A DNA stretch of 64,000 nucleotides from Chitinophagaceae bacterium (GTDB taxonomy: Bacteria; Bacteroidota; Bacteroidia; Chitinophagales; Chitinophagaceae). The stretch is from assembly GCA_016720565.1 (NCBI GenBank), contig JADKKJ010000001.1, forward strand, positions 1,178,001 through 1,242,000, in the 5' to 3' direction. Each line of letters opens with the position of its first letter. Within the stretch, counting starts at the first letter, position 1. Made by a program: the position numbers and the translations under genes. Below are positions 25,311 through 33,506 of this stretch, in pieces. The notes beneath the pieces were generated by a model. The model was not told where the DNA came from. It did no database searches and saw only the letters and a program-made list of their open reading frames with translations.

Positions 25311-26978
25311 TTGGATAATTACAGCATTGCCGAAAACTTCTCCCTCCTCTCAAAGCTCATGGATATACATGGGGAAGACTCTTTTCGTGCAAAGACCTAC
25401 TCCATTGCCGCCTTCAATATTGAAAAACTGCCCATGCAGTTGCAGGAGATAGACCGGGAAAAATTATTCGGCATCAAAGGCATAGGACAAAGCATAGGAA
25501 ATAAAGTGGTGGAAATGCTGGACACAGGTAAATTGGAGATCCTGCATGCGTATATCGCTAAAACACCCGCAGGGGTCATTGAGATGCTCAACATCAAAGG
25601 CATTGGACCAAAGAAGATACATACCATCTGGAAAGAAATGGAGGTAGAATCGCTTGGAGAGCTGTTATACGCCTGTAATGAGAACCGCCTCACCCTTTAT
25701 AAAGGCTTTGGAGAAAAGACCCAGGCCAACCTGCAACAATCCATTGAATTTTATTTCCTGAACCAGGGCCATTTCCTCTACGCAGAACTGGAAGAATTAT
25801 ATCCGCAGGTAGAAGGTTATCTTAAAAAATTATTCGGAGAAGATAAAGTGCATATTGCCGGTAAATACCGAAGGCAGGAACTCACGCTTGATGAACTTGA
25901 ATTTGTAGTGCTGGCAACTAACGAGGAAACAAAACCAAAATTCCAGACGGCCCAGCCCCCTGAACTGATCGAAGAAACCGCAAGCAGTTTATTATATAAA
26001 CTAAAGAATGGGTTAAAACTCAGGCTTTTCACAGGCGGCAGATCCATGGGAAAGGAATTATTCCATCTAACTGGTTCTGCTGAATTTCTTCATGCTTTTG
26101 AAACAAATTTCCCGGGTTTATCTGTCGACTCTCCTGATGAAACCGAATATTTCAATAAAGCTGGCATTCCATTCATCCTGCCTGCCTTACGTGAAAAACC
26201 CGGCATCATTGAAAAAGCAAAGAAGAACCAATTACCCCAACTTATACAGGCTTCCGATATAAAGGGCATCATCCATAGCCACAGTAACTGGAGTGATGGC
26301 GTGAATACTATTGAGGAAATGGCTGCCGCCTGCATTCATCGCGGATATGAATATCTCGTGATCTCCGATCACTCGCAATCGGCTTTCTATGCAAACGGAC
26401 TAAAAGAAGACCGGATCCGCGAGCAGCATAAACAGGTAGATGAGCTGAACCGGAAACTGGCTCCTTTCCGGATCTTTAAAAGCATTGAATCGGATATCTT
26501 AAATAATGGTGCCCTGGATTATCCGGATGATGTCCTGAAAACCTTTGACCTGGTCATTGCCTCGGTTCATAGCAATTTAAAAATGAATGAGGAAAAGGCT
26601 ATGGCCCGGCTTATCAAAGCTATCGAGGACCCGCATACCACCATATTAGGACATATGACCGGTCGCTTACTGCTCAGCAGGAATGGTTATCCCCTGGATC
26701 ATAATAAGATCATTGATGCCTGCGCCGCCAATAAGGTGGCAATCGAACTGAATGCTCACCCCCGCCGTTTGGATATCGACTGGCGCTACATTGACCATGC
26801 ACTGGAAAAAGGAGTACTTATTTCCATAGACCCCGATGCGCATGCATTGGAAGGATTTGACGATGTAAAATATGGCGTGCTGGCAGCACAGAAAGCCGGC
26901 GTGGAAAGTTCAAATAATCTCAGCAGTTTTTCCCTGTCCATGTTTGAAGAATACCTGGCAAAAATGAAAAGGCATTAA
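25311..26978 (+). CDS. polX: DNA polymerase X/PHP family protein
   Basis: A 555-residue protein. The N-terminal part has helix-hairpin-helix elements (LFGIKGIGQSIGNKVVEM and MLNIKGIGPKKIHTIW) and a degenerate polymerase-beta-like region; the C-terminal PHP phosphoesterase domain starts near residue 315 with IIHSHSNWSDG and includes LVISDHSQSAFYANGL and ELNAHPRRLDIDW. In the family it fills gaps or processes 3' ends in base-excision repair. The usual polymerase catalytic aspartates are not evident, so it may be a nuclease only. The start is TTG, forced because no ATG lies in frame upstream and MDNYSIAENFSLLSKLM matches the family N-terminus. No Shine-Dalgarno is possible in the array leader. 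Confidence 0.87.
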   Translation: MDNYSIAENFSLLSKLMDIHGEDSFRAKTYSIAAFNIEKLPMQLQEIDREKLFGIKGIGQSIGNKVVEMLDTGKLEILHAYIAKTPAGVIEMLNIKGIGPKKIHTIWKEMEVESLGELLYACNENRLTLYKGFGEKTQANLQQSIEFYFLNQGHFLYAELEELYPQVEGYLKKLFGEDKVHIAGKYRRQELTLDELEFVVLATNEETKPKFQTAQPPELIEETASSLLYKLKNGLKLRLFTGGRSMGKELFHLTGSAEFLHAFETNFPGLSVDSPDETEYFNKAGIPFILPALREKPGIIEKAKKNQLPQLIQASDIKGIIHSHSNWSDGVNTIEEMAAACIHRGYEYLVISDHSQSAFYANGLKEDRIREQHKQVDELNRKLAPFRIFKSIESDILNNGALDYPDDVLKTFDLVIASVHSNLKMNEEKAMARLIKAIEDPHTTILGHMTGRLLLSRNGYPLDHNKIIDACAANKVAIELNAHPRRLDIDWRYIDHALEKGVLISIDPDAHALEGFDDVKYGVLAAQKAGVESSNNLSSFSLSMFEEYLAKMKRH

Positions 26979-26981
26979 GGA

Positions 26982-29900
26982 TCATTGAACAGTTGCCAGT
27001 GGAAGTTCTATAAAGAATATAGTGCCCACAGCAGCCTCAGTCCTGAACCATATCTTACCTCCTGCCTGCTCCACAATTCCTTTGCACATGGCCAGTCCCA
27101 AACCTGTACCAGATGATTTGGTGGTGAAATTCGGAACAAAGATCTTGTCCTGCATTTCCACTGGTATTCCTTCTCCATTATCCTCAATAGTGATGATCGC
27201 TTTATTATTCTCTGTTTTTTCATCCACAACGATCCTGCAGGCAGATTTGAACTGGCAGGCCTGTACGGCATTGGTGAAGAGATTGGTGAACAGCCGGTTC
27301 ATCTGGGTCTTATCTGCATCCAACATCATTTTCTCGCTGGTAGGAAACCATACCAGCTCCACTTTTTCATCCGACAAATAAAGGTCACGCAGGGAGCCGA
27401 TCACTTCATGCAGGTCGAAGAGTTCCACATGCGTAGTGCCAATATTCGCGAACTGTGAAAAATCTGCGGCGATCTTGGAAAGATGATCGATCTGCTCTAC
27501 AAGGGTATTGGCCACATTGGCTGATAGCTCTTTTACATTTGACTGGTTATTGTTTATCGCCTTTTGCAGATATTGTATACTGAGCTTCATTGGGGTGAGT
27601 GGATTCTTGATCTCATGCGCCACCTGCCTTGCCATTTCTCTCCAGGCGCCTTCTCTTTCGCTTTTTGCCAGGGCCAGGGCGCTTTCCCCCAGTTTGGCCA
27701 CCATTTTATTATACTCAAGCACCAGCTCTCCTATCTCATCATTCCGACTCCAATGGATCTCTTCATTCTTTTTACCCAGGTTCACCTCCCGCATCCTTTC
27801 ACTGATCAGCGAGAAGGATCGGGTGATACGGTTCGTGATGAACAGCGCGATCAATCCAGCCACCAGGAAAATAAATGCATTCAGGTTGATGATGGTGACC
27901 AGGAAATTGGAGATCTCCTGTTCCAGTTCCTTTCTCGATGTGAAATAAGGAATATTGATATAAGCATATACCACCCCTTTCTCATCTCTTACCGGTGAAT
28001 AAATACTGAGGTAAGAGGAGTTGCCTACCCTCTCTTCCTGCGCATGCTGTACCTGCCTTAATCGGTTGAGATGGTAATAAGCCGTAGGATCGATCTTCCT
28101 GCTTAAAACCCCTTTATTGTATACCAGTCCCTCTGAAGATACCTGCAGGTTACCTTCCAGGTCATATACATTCACATCCACCCCATGTATCTCCGATACT
28201 TCCCTCACCAGGTCTTTCAGCGCCTGATTGGAAACCGAATCATAGATCTGCACAACATCATCAAACGTATTATGCTCGGATAATTTTTTCTCCATCTCAT
28301 TCACCATGATCTTCATGGTTCGGCTGAGTTTATCGCTGTTGCTTTTATTATAACGGCTGATAAAGAAGGAGATCGTGGCAGCACCGATCACCAGGAAGGA
28401 GAATACGCTGATAAAAATGATCGTGCTGTGCACCTGCGAACGGATATTCAGCTGGAACCTCCTTCGCATGCTTTGCCCTTCATAAACGGCTTTCATCAGC
28501 ATACCTATCAGTTGCACAATACCCACCAGCACCAGGAAGGAACAGAATATATAAGAGAATAAAGTGACGGTCTCGATGAAGGTCTCCCGTTTCCTGGTGA
28601 CAACGATCACCCGGTCGTTACTGGCCTTATACCATAACTCATCAAATTCACCATTACGCCTTTGTTCATATTCAGCACGCGGCAGTTCTTCCGGCTTTAG
28701 CCAGGTGGCAAAAGGATAATTGCCCGGTGGCGATACTAAACGCCCCCCGGCATAGGTAGCGTTTGAATAGATCGGTGAGTTCTCGCCGGAGTTTCCATAC
28801 TGGCGGAATAATTCCGGGAATATGGCCTCCTTACTGTAATTCTTTGGATTGGATAAAATAAAGAAATGCCCCATGGACCTGCCCTGGCTATCCTGAAGGT
28901 CACGCCGGGTTATGTAATTAAATTTATCATAGCCGGTTTCATAGAAATAGAGTCCCTCAATACCCGGAATAGGTTTTGATTGCACTTTCAGTATCGTATT
29001 AAGCGATTCATAACTGGTGGGATCTTCATTATTCAATCCATGGCCCGAGTAATCAAATGCATACAGTCGGGTATCATATTTATCCAGGTAAAAACTTCCG
29101 CGAAGTATGCTATCCTTTAGCTCTTTCCCTGCAACAGGATCCCTGAATCGGTCAAAATTATCTTCCAGGAAATCCTTATCGATGTACTGAATGGCAATAC
29201 TCATCATCTTCTCACTGGAAGGGTCAGTTTGAAGGGCCAGTTTCTCAGCAAGTTTTTTTCGTTTGATCCATTCCGCTTTTTCGATCTCATTCAGCATGAT
29301 CACAGAAATGGAAATAGAAAAAACAAAGATCCAGGACAATACACTGGCAATATTTACATGCCATTTGTGGAAAATAGCCGCCTGGCGGTTGATCAGCCAG
29401 GTATAGATCATCAGCCATAAAAGTACCGGCAGGTAAAAAAGAACATCCGGACCGCTGCGGGTACTTAGATAGATCAACCCCGCAAAACCTATTGCGAAAT
29501 AGATCAGGAAATAATTCTTTTCAAATAACGGAAAAATGAGCCGGAACAATAACTGGGAAAAATAATAATAAGCCACCGATAAAAGGGCCAGTACTACAAA
29601 ACCTACAACGGTAAAACTATTGAGACTGAAAAAATCGGTGACGTCAAAAGAAATTTTTGAATCTGCCACCAGGCTGCGGATCACAGAGGTGAGTACAAAG
29701 CTTGAAATGACCAGCAGGAACAGGCAAACAATGGATACTAATCGCGAAGCGGAGCGGTTGAGCCCTTCATTCAGCCCTTTCACCTTTTCCAGTTTACTCC
29801 AGGCAAAAAGTGCAAACCAGCAAAAAAGGATAGCATTAAAAAGCAGGTCACCCAGCGACCGTTGCACCGGGTTGGATCCATAAATGGCGGGATCAAATAA

Positions 29901-30722
29901 TTCAAATTGCCGCAGGTTCAGTAACCCGGGATTAAAATAGATCAGTACCCTCAGGAATAACAGGGAAGCGCCAAGAAAGCCGATCCCTTTCCAGTTTTCT
30001 CCTCCTGCAGCCATGGATTCCGCCAGGGAATGAAGGAATAAAAGGAAAATGATCAGGCCGATTATCCTTACCAGGATGCTCCATTGGTCATTGTAAGGAA
30101 CGGAACGGCTGGTCTTTTTTTCGAGGTAAAAAATGGGTTTGCCTTCGCTGCTATGGATGGGAAAATCGGTCTTTTGTTCTGCGATCTGGACGCGGTAATC
30201 CGCTTCTTCGCTATAGGTAAATTTTTTCTGCAGGTAATTGGTCTCAATAAAAAAATCGGAGCGCACCAGCACCATGGCAATCGCGAGAAGATTGGGCCCT
30301 GCTTTACGTCTGATAATGTAATAATATCCATTTGCTTCCTTGCTGAAAAGTTCTGCTTTTTCCTCCTGTATCAACTGGGCACTGGGAACTATATGCTGCT
30401 GGTTCCAGAATACCAGGGCAGGAAGATCAAATTCCCGTCGCTGGTAGAGATAGATACCATAGGGCTTTTTTGCCAGGCGATTGAAGGAGGTCAGGTCTTC
30501 TTCATGCCTGCTGAGCCGTTTAAGAAGGACAGTATCTTTCAGGAATTCGTCGAAATCCAGCTTTTTATCCAGTAAATAATTTTCCAGTCGCTGGGATTCC
30601 GCTTTTACAGAAGACCGGTTCGTATATACCCTGTTAAAAAAAAACGAGATGCCAAAAAGGACCAGTGCCAGCAATAGCAGGGCATATTTGCTGAACAGGA
30701 TATTTCCTTTCCGGGTATTCAC
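26982..30722 (-). CDS. Large multi-pass sensor histidine kinase, NtrY-like
   Basis: A 1246-residue membrane kinase. Residues 1-480 contain about ten hydrophobic segments with a periplasmic loop between the first two; a second large extracytoplasmic region (about 740-950) precedes a HAMP-type segment (ERMREVNLGKKNEEIHWS). HisKA carries His1036 in QVAHEIKNPLTPMKLS, and HATPase shows FTNAVQACQ, IEDNGEGIP and GTGLGLAMCKG. The layout follows NtrY-type kinases of Bacteroidota. No response regulator is adjacent. The GTG start directly follows the mazG TAA with no gap. It is last in the DUF3667-mazG-kinase run. Confidence 0.88.
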   Translation of the reverse strand: MNTRKGNILFSKYALLLLALVLFGISFFFNRVYTNRSSVKAESQRLENYLLDKKLDFDEFLKDTVLLKRLSRHEEDLTSFNRLAKKPYGIYLYQRREFDLPALVFWNQQHIVPSAQLIQEEKAELFSKEANGYYYIIRRKAGPNLLAIAMVLVRSDFFIETNYLQKKFTYSEEADYRVQIAEQKTDFPIHSSEGKPIFYLEKKTSRSVPYNDQWSILVRIIGLIIFLLFLHSLAESMAAGGENWKGIGFLGASLLFLRVLIYFNPGLLNLRQFELFDPAIYGSNPVQRSLGDLLFNAILFCWFALFAWSKLEKVKGLNEGLNRSASRLVSIVCLFLLVISSFVLTSVIRSLVADSKISFDVTDFFSLNSFTVVGFVVLALLSVAYYYFSQLLFRLIFPLFEKNYFLIYFAIGFAGLIYLSTRSGPDVLFYLPVLLWLMIYTWLINRQAAIFHKWHVNIASVLSWIFVFSISISVIMLNEIEKAEWIKRKKLAEKLALQTDPSSEKMMSIAIQYIDKDFLEDNFDRFRDPVAGKELKDSILRGSFYLDKYDTRLYAFDYSGHGLNNEDPTSYESLNTILKVQSKPIPGIEGLYFYETGYDKFNYITRRDLQDSQGRSMGHFFILSNPKNYSKEAIFPELFRQYGNSGENSPIYSNATYAGGRLVSPPGNYPFATWLKPEELPRAEYEQRRNGEFDELWYKASNDRVIVVTRKRETFIETVTLFSYIFCSFLVLVGIVQLIGMLMKAVYEGQSMRRRFQLNIRSQVHSTIIFISVFSFLVIGAATISFFISRYNKSNSDKLSRTMKIMVNEMEKKLSEHNTFDDVVQIYDSVSNQALKDLVREVSEIHGVDVNVYDLEGNLQVSSEGLVYNKGVLSRKIDPTAYYHLNRLRQVQHAQEERVGNSSYLSIYSPVRDEKGVVYAYINIPYFTSRKELEQEISNFLVTIINLNAFIFLVAGLIALFITNRITRSFSLISERMREVNLGKKNEEIHWSRNDEIGELVLEYNKMVAKLGESALALAKSEREGAWREMARQVAHEIKNPLTPMKLSIQYLQKAINNNQSNVKELSANVANTLVEQIDHLSKIAADFSQFANIGTTHVELFDLHEVIGSLRDLYLSDEKVELVWFPTSEKMMLDADKTQMNRLFTNLFTNAVQACQFKSACRIVVDEKTENNKAIITIEDNGEGIPVEMQDKIFVPNFTTKSSGTGLGLAMCKGIVEQAGGKIWFRTEAAVGTIFFIELPLATVQ

Positions 30723-31496
30723 TTATTGTTGTTGTTTTTTGATGGAGTTCCAGATGGCATCCATTTCTTCAAGGCTCATATCCCTGAGGTCCTTGCCTGT
30801 CTTTAATGCTTCCTCCTCCATTTGGCTGAATCGAAAGATGAATTTTTTATTGGTCCTTTCCAGGGCATTTTCGGCGTCCAATTGCAAAAACCGTGCGTAA
30901 TTCACCAGGGAGAACAGAACATCCCCGAATTCATCTTCTATCAGCAGGGGATCTTTTTTATCAATGGCTTCTTTTAATTCTCCTATCTCCTCTTCCACTT
31001 TATCCCAGACCTGCTCCCGGTTATCCCATTCAAATCCCACCTGTTTTGCCTTTTCCTGAAGGCGCATGGCTTTTACCATTGCCGGCAATGAACGGGGAAC
31101 GCCGGCCAATACCGATGTTTTGCCTTCCTGTAATTTTATCTTTTCCCAGTTCTTTTTAACCTCGTCGGCATTCTCCACTTTTACATCTCCATAAATATGC
31201 GGATGCCGGTTGATCAGCTTTTCACAGATCCCATTGATCACATCCGGCAATTCAAATTTTTTCTCTTCAGCGCCGATCTTCGCATAGAACAGCAGGTGAA
31301 GCATCAGGTCGCCTAACTCCTCTTTTATGCCCTTCCAGTCATTATCTGTTATGGCATCCGCCAGTTCATAGGTCTCTTCAATGGTCATTTGCCGCAGGCT
31401 CCCGATCGTTTGCTTTCGGTCCCAGGGGCATTTTTCCCTTAATTCTTCCATTATGATGGCCAGTCGCTGAAAAGCCGCTGCTGATGCTGTATGCAT
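30723..31496 (-). CDS. mazG: Nucleoside triphosphate pyrophosphohydrolase MazG
   Basis: A 257-residue enzyme with two MazG repeats. The first contains LREKCPWDRKQTIGSLRQM and EETYELADAI with the metal-binding glutamates; the second has EEIGELKEAI and EDEFGDVLFSLVNYARF. It hydrolyses non-canonical and canonical NTPs to NMP and pyrophosphate, cleansing the nucleotide pool. The length is normal. It is between DUF3667 (9 nt upstream) and the giant kinase (0 nt downstream). Confidence 0.94.
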   Translation of the reverse strand: MHTASAAAFQRLAIIMEELREKCPWDRKQTIGSLRQMTIEETYELADAITDNDWKGIKEELGDLMLHLLFYAKIGAEEKKFELPDVINGICEKLINRHPHIYGDVKVENADEVKKNWEKIKLQEGKTSVLAGVPRSLPAMVKAMRLQEKAKQVGFEWDNREQVWDKVEEEIGELKEAIDKKDPLLIEDEFGDVLFSLVNYARFLQLDAENALERTNKKFIFRFSQMEEEALKTGKDLRDMSLEEMDAIWNSIKKQQQ

Positions 31497-31505
31497 GTAA
31501 ACCTG

Positions 31506-32582
31506 TTAAAAAGTAAATACGGAGAATAATAAAAACAATAATAAGAGAATAGAGAACATGATCAGCGAAAAGAAACTGATCAGTAAAAACTTCAGTATGG
31601 TCTTGGCCCGCCGCTGGCCATAGAAATTCCGCATGGCCTTATATAAATAGAAATACAGCAGCATAAAAAGCACAAACACTACTAAGTCAAGATCACGGCC
31701 AATAGCAGTTCCGATCTTACCTGCAGAAAATATAAGCAGGAAGACCAGGAAGGTGAATACATAAAGATGGATGGTAAATACCCCATGATCGGCATAGAAA
31801 AATTGTTTCCTTCGCAGATAGACCAGTTTCAGCAATAAAGCAAATACGGGCAGGGAGATGAACAGCAGATAGGGCAATTTATGCAGTATACTCTCTGTGA
31901 AATTATGCATTGCTCCATCAGGATCGGCCCTGAATTTATCGTTTAACTCTATTTCCCTTTTAACAAGTAGCCTTGCCATCCAGCCATCTCGTTTATTGGA
32001 GGGAAGCAGTTTTTGGGCAGAATCATATTCCCGAAAACTGTTGTAGTCTGATTTAGAAATTTTAAGAAGCCCGTTACTGGCATCATCCATTTTAGCAATG
32101 TCCATATTGGTAACCACCCGGCTGGTATCTTTCAGCCATAGCAGATTATTTTTCACCTCGGTATCAGTACTATCCTTCTGAAGTTTCTGCTCCAGGTAAA
32201 TGATGAGTTTCTCCCTTTTTTCCCTGCTGGCAGGTTCTGCAGGATTTGACCTTTCCGATTCTTTTGCCTGGAAAAAACTAAAGAATAAAAGAAAGAACAT
32301 GGCCGACGTGAACACATACATGCGTATTGGATGCAGGTAGGCCTTTCTTTTCCCCAGCATATATTGTTTGGAAAGAAAGCCAGGCTTGAAAATGAGGTGG
32401 TGGACGGTATGAAAGAAACTACTATCGAAATGCGTTATATCATAAAAAAAATGGGTGAACATATGCCAAAAGGTCTCTTTTGGCTCTACATTCTCCTGCC
32501 CGCAATGCTGGCAAAACCGGCCCTGAACAATGGTTCCGCAATTAAGGCAATCCTTCTCTTTTCTTTCAGGAATATGGGACAC
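31506..32582 (-). CDS. DUF3667 domain membrane protein with zinc ribbon
   Basis: A 358-residue protein. The N-terminus has a zinc ribbon with cysteine pairs at 12/15 and 24/27 (CLNCGTIVQGRFCQHCGQEN), followed by the DUF3667 stretch HFFYDITHFDSSFFHTVHHL and LGKRKAYLHPIRMYVFTSAM, and about five membrane helices. Function is unknown. It is divergent from the RHS-like gene and heads the run with mazG. Confidence 0.83.
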   Translation of the reverse strand: MSHIPERKEKDCLNCGTIVQGRFCQHCGQENVEPKETFWHMFTHFFYDITHFDSSFFHTVHHLIFKPGFLSKQYMLGKRKAYLHPIRMYVFTSAMFFLLFFSFFQAKESERSNPAEPASREKREKLIIYLEQKLQKDSTDTEVKNNLLWLKDTSRVVTNMDIAKMDDASNGLLKISKSDYNSFREYDSAQKLLPSNKRDGWMARLLVKREIELNDKFRADPDGAMHNFTESILHKLPYLLFISLPVFALLLKLVYLRRKQFFYADHGVFTIHLYVFTFLVFLLIFSAGKIGTAIGRDLDLVVFVLFMLLYFYLYKAMRNFYGQRRAKTILKFLLISFFSLIMFSILLLLFLLFSVFTF

Positions 32583-32625
32583 TATAATTTTTTCTTAAAA
32601 ATAAGTAGAAAACAACTGAGCGGGG

Positions 32626-32633
32626 TAACTTTG
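32626..32633 (+). promoter_or_regulatory. -7 box for the RHS-like gene (TAACTTTG)
   Basis: TAACTTTG is an exact TAnnTTTG match 21 nt before the ATG at 32655. Confidence 0.5.
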
Positions 32634-32654
32634 ATCCTGAAACAGCGCAATTCT

Positions 32655-33494
32655 ATGAAGATCCTTCACCTGGTCCTGGCCATCATTTTATTTTCCCCCT
32701 CCCGAGCCCAATATTATTTTAATGATATCCTGGGCACCCAGGAGACCAACCGGCTCATGCGATCATTTAACGACAATAAGGTGAAAATGGTGAGCGCAAC
32801 TGGCTTTGATGAGAATGGCGTAAGGGCCAATGATTTCTCCGAGGTACAGGAACTGCGGGAGAATGGCCGCGCCCTGAGATACAGTTCACGAAGCGGATCA
32901 AATTTTACCACTTATTATTCCAGGTTTGATGCAAATGGCAGGCTGGTCAGCGTTACCGATTCCTCTTCCGCCATCAGAACCCTTACCGAATACCAGTATG
33001 ATGCACAGGGAAGGATACAGAAAGTAACGCATACAGTAAAAGACAGCGCCAATGATTTTAACCAGGTTGAATTGCATCAATGGATCTATGATGCATCCGG
33101 AAAGCCTGAAAAAATGTGGCGCACCATCAACAATTCAGATAGCATGGAGATCCGTATCAGTCCCGATGAACAGGGAAATCCCGGTGAGGAGAAATATTAT
33201 AAAAAAGGGATCGAGAATGGTTCTGTACTATATTATTACGATGACAGGAACCGGCTTACCGATGTGGTGAGGTACAATACAAAATTCAGGAAGCTGCTTC
33301 CGGACCTGATGTTTGAATATGATGAAAAGGACCATGTGATCCAGAAGATCACCACGGCCTCGAACCTCCATTTAAGCTACCTGATCTGGAGATATATATT
33401 TAACGAAGCAGGACTAAAGACCAAGGAGGCCCTGTTCAATGAACAGAAAAAACTGACTGGTAAGATAGAGTACAGCTATGTATTCGGCCAGTAA
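32655..33494 (+). CDS. Exported protein with RHS/YD-like repeats
   Basis: A 279-residue protein with a signal peptide (MKILHLVLAIILFSPSRAQ). The body is a series of beta-hairpin-like units reminiscent of RHS/YD repeats: EYQYDAQGRIQKVTH, WIYDASGKPEKMW, LYYYDDRNRLTDVVRY, MFEYDEKDHVIQK. It lacks the long shell and toxin core of true RHS proteins, so it is more like a short exported YD-repeat binding protein. The in-frame ATG at 32655 is chosen because only it gives a signal peptide. Function unknown. Confidence 0.7.
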   Translation: MKILHLVLAIILFSPSRAQYYFNDILGTQETNRLMRSFNDNKVKMVSATGFDENGVRANDFSEVQELRENGRALRYSSRSGSNFTTYYSRFDANGRLVSVTDSSSAIRTLTEYQYDAQGRIQKVTHTVKDSANDFNQVELHQWIYDASGKPEKMWRTINNSDSMEIRISPDEQGNPGEEKYYKKGIENGSVLYYYDDRNRLTDVVRYNTKFRKLLPDLMFEYDEKDHVIQKITTASNLHLSYLIWRYIFNEAGLKTKEALFNEQKKLTGKIEYSYVFGQ

Positions 33495-33506
33495 AGCTTC
33501 ATATTG

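Noticed and set aside
25213..25452. A frame through the GAACCCG array rich in NPEPGTRNPEPGTR
   Set aside because: It is the translation of a tandem array in one frame; it overlaps polX out of frame and lacks any other coding sign.
32331..32654. Longer upstream start of the RHS-like protein
   Set aside because: The extension overlaps the divergent DUF3667 gene and hides the signal peptide; the promoter at 32626 lies inside it.
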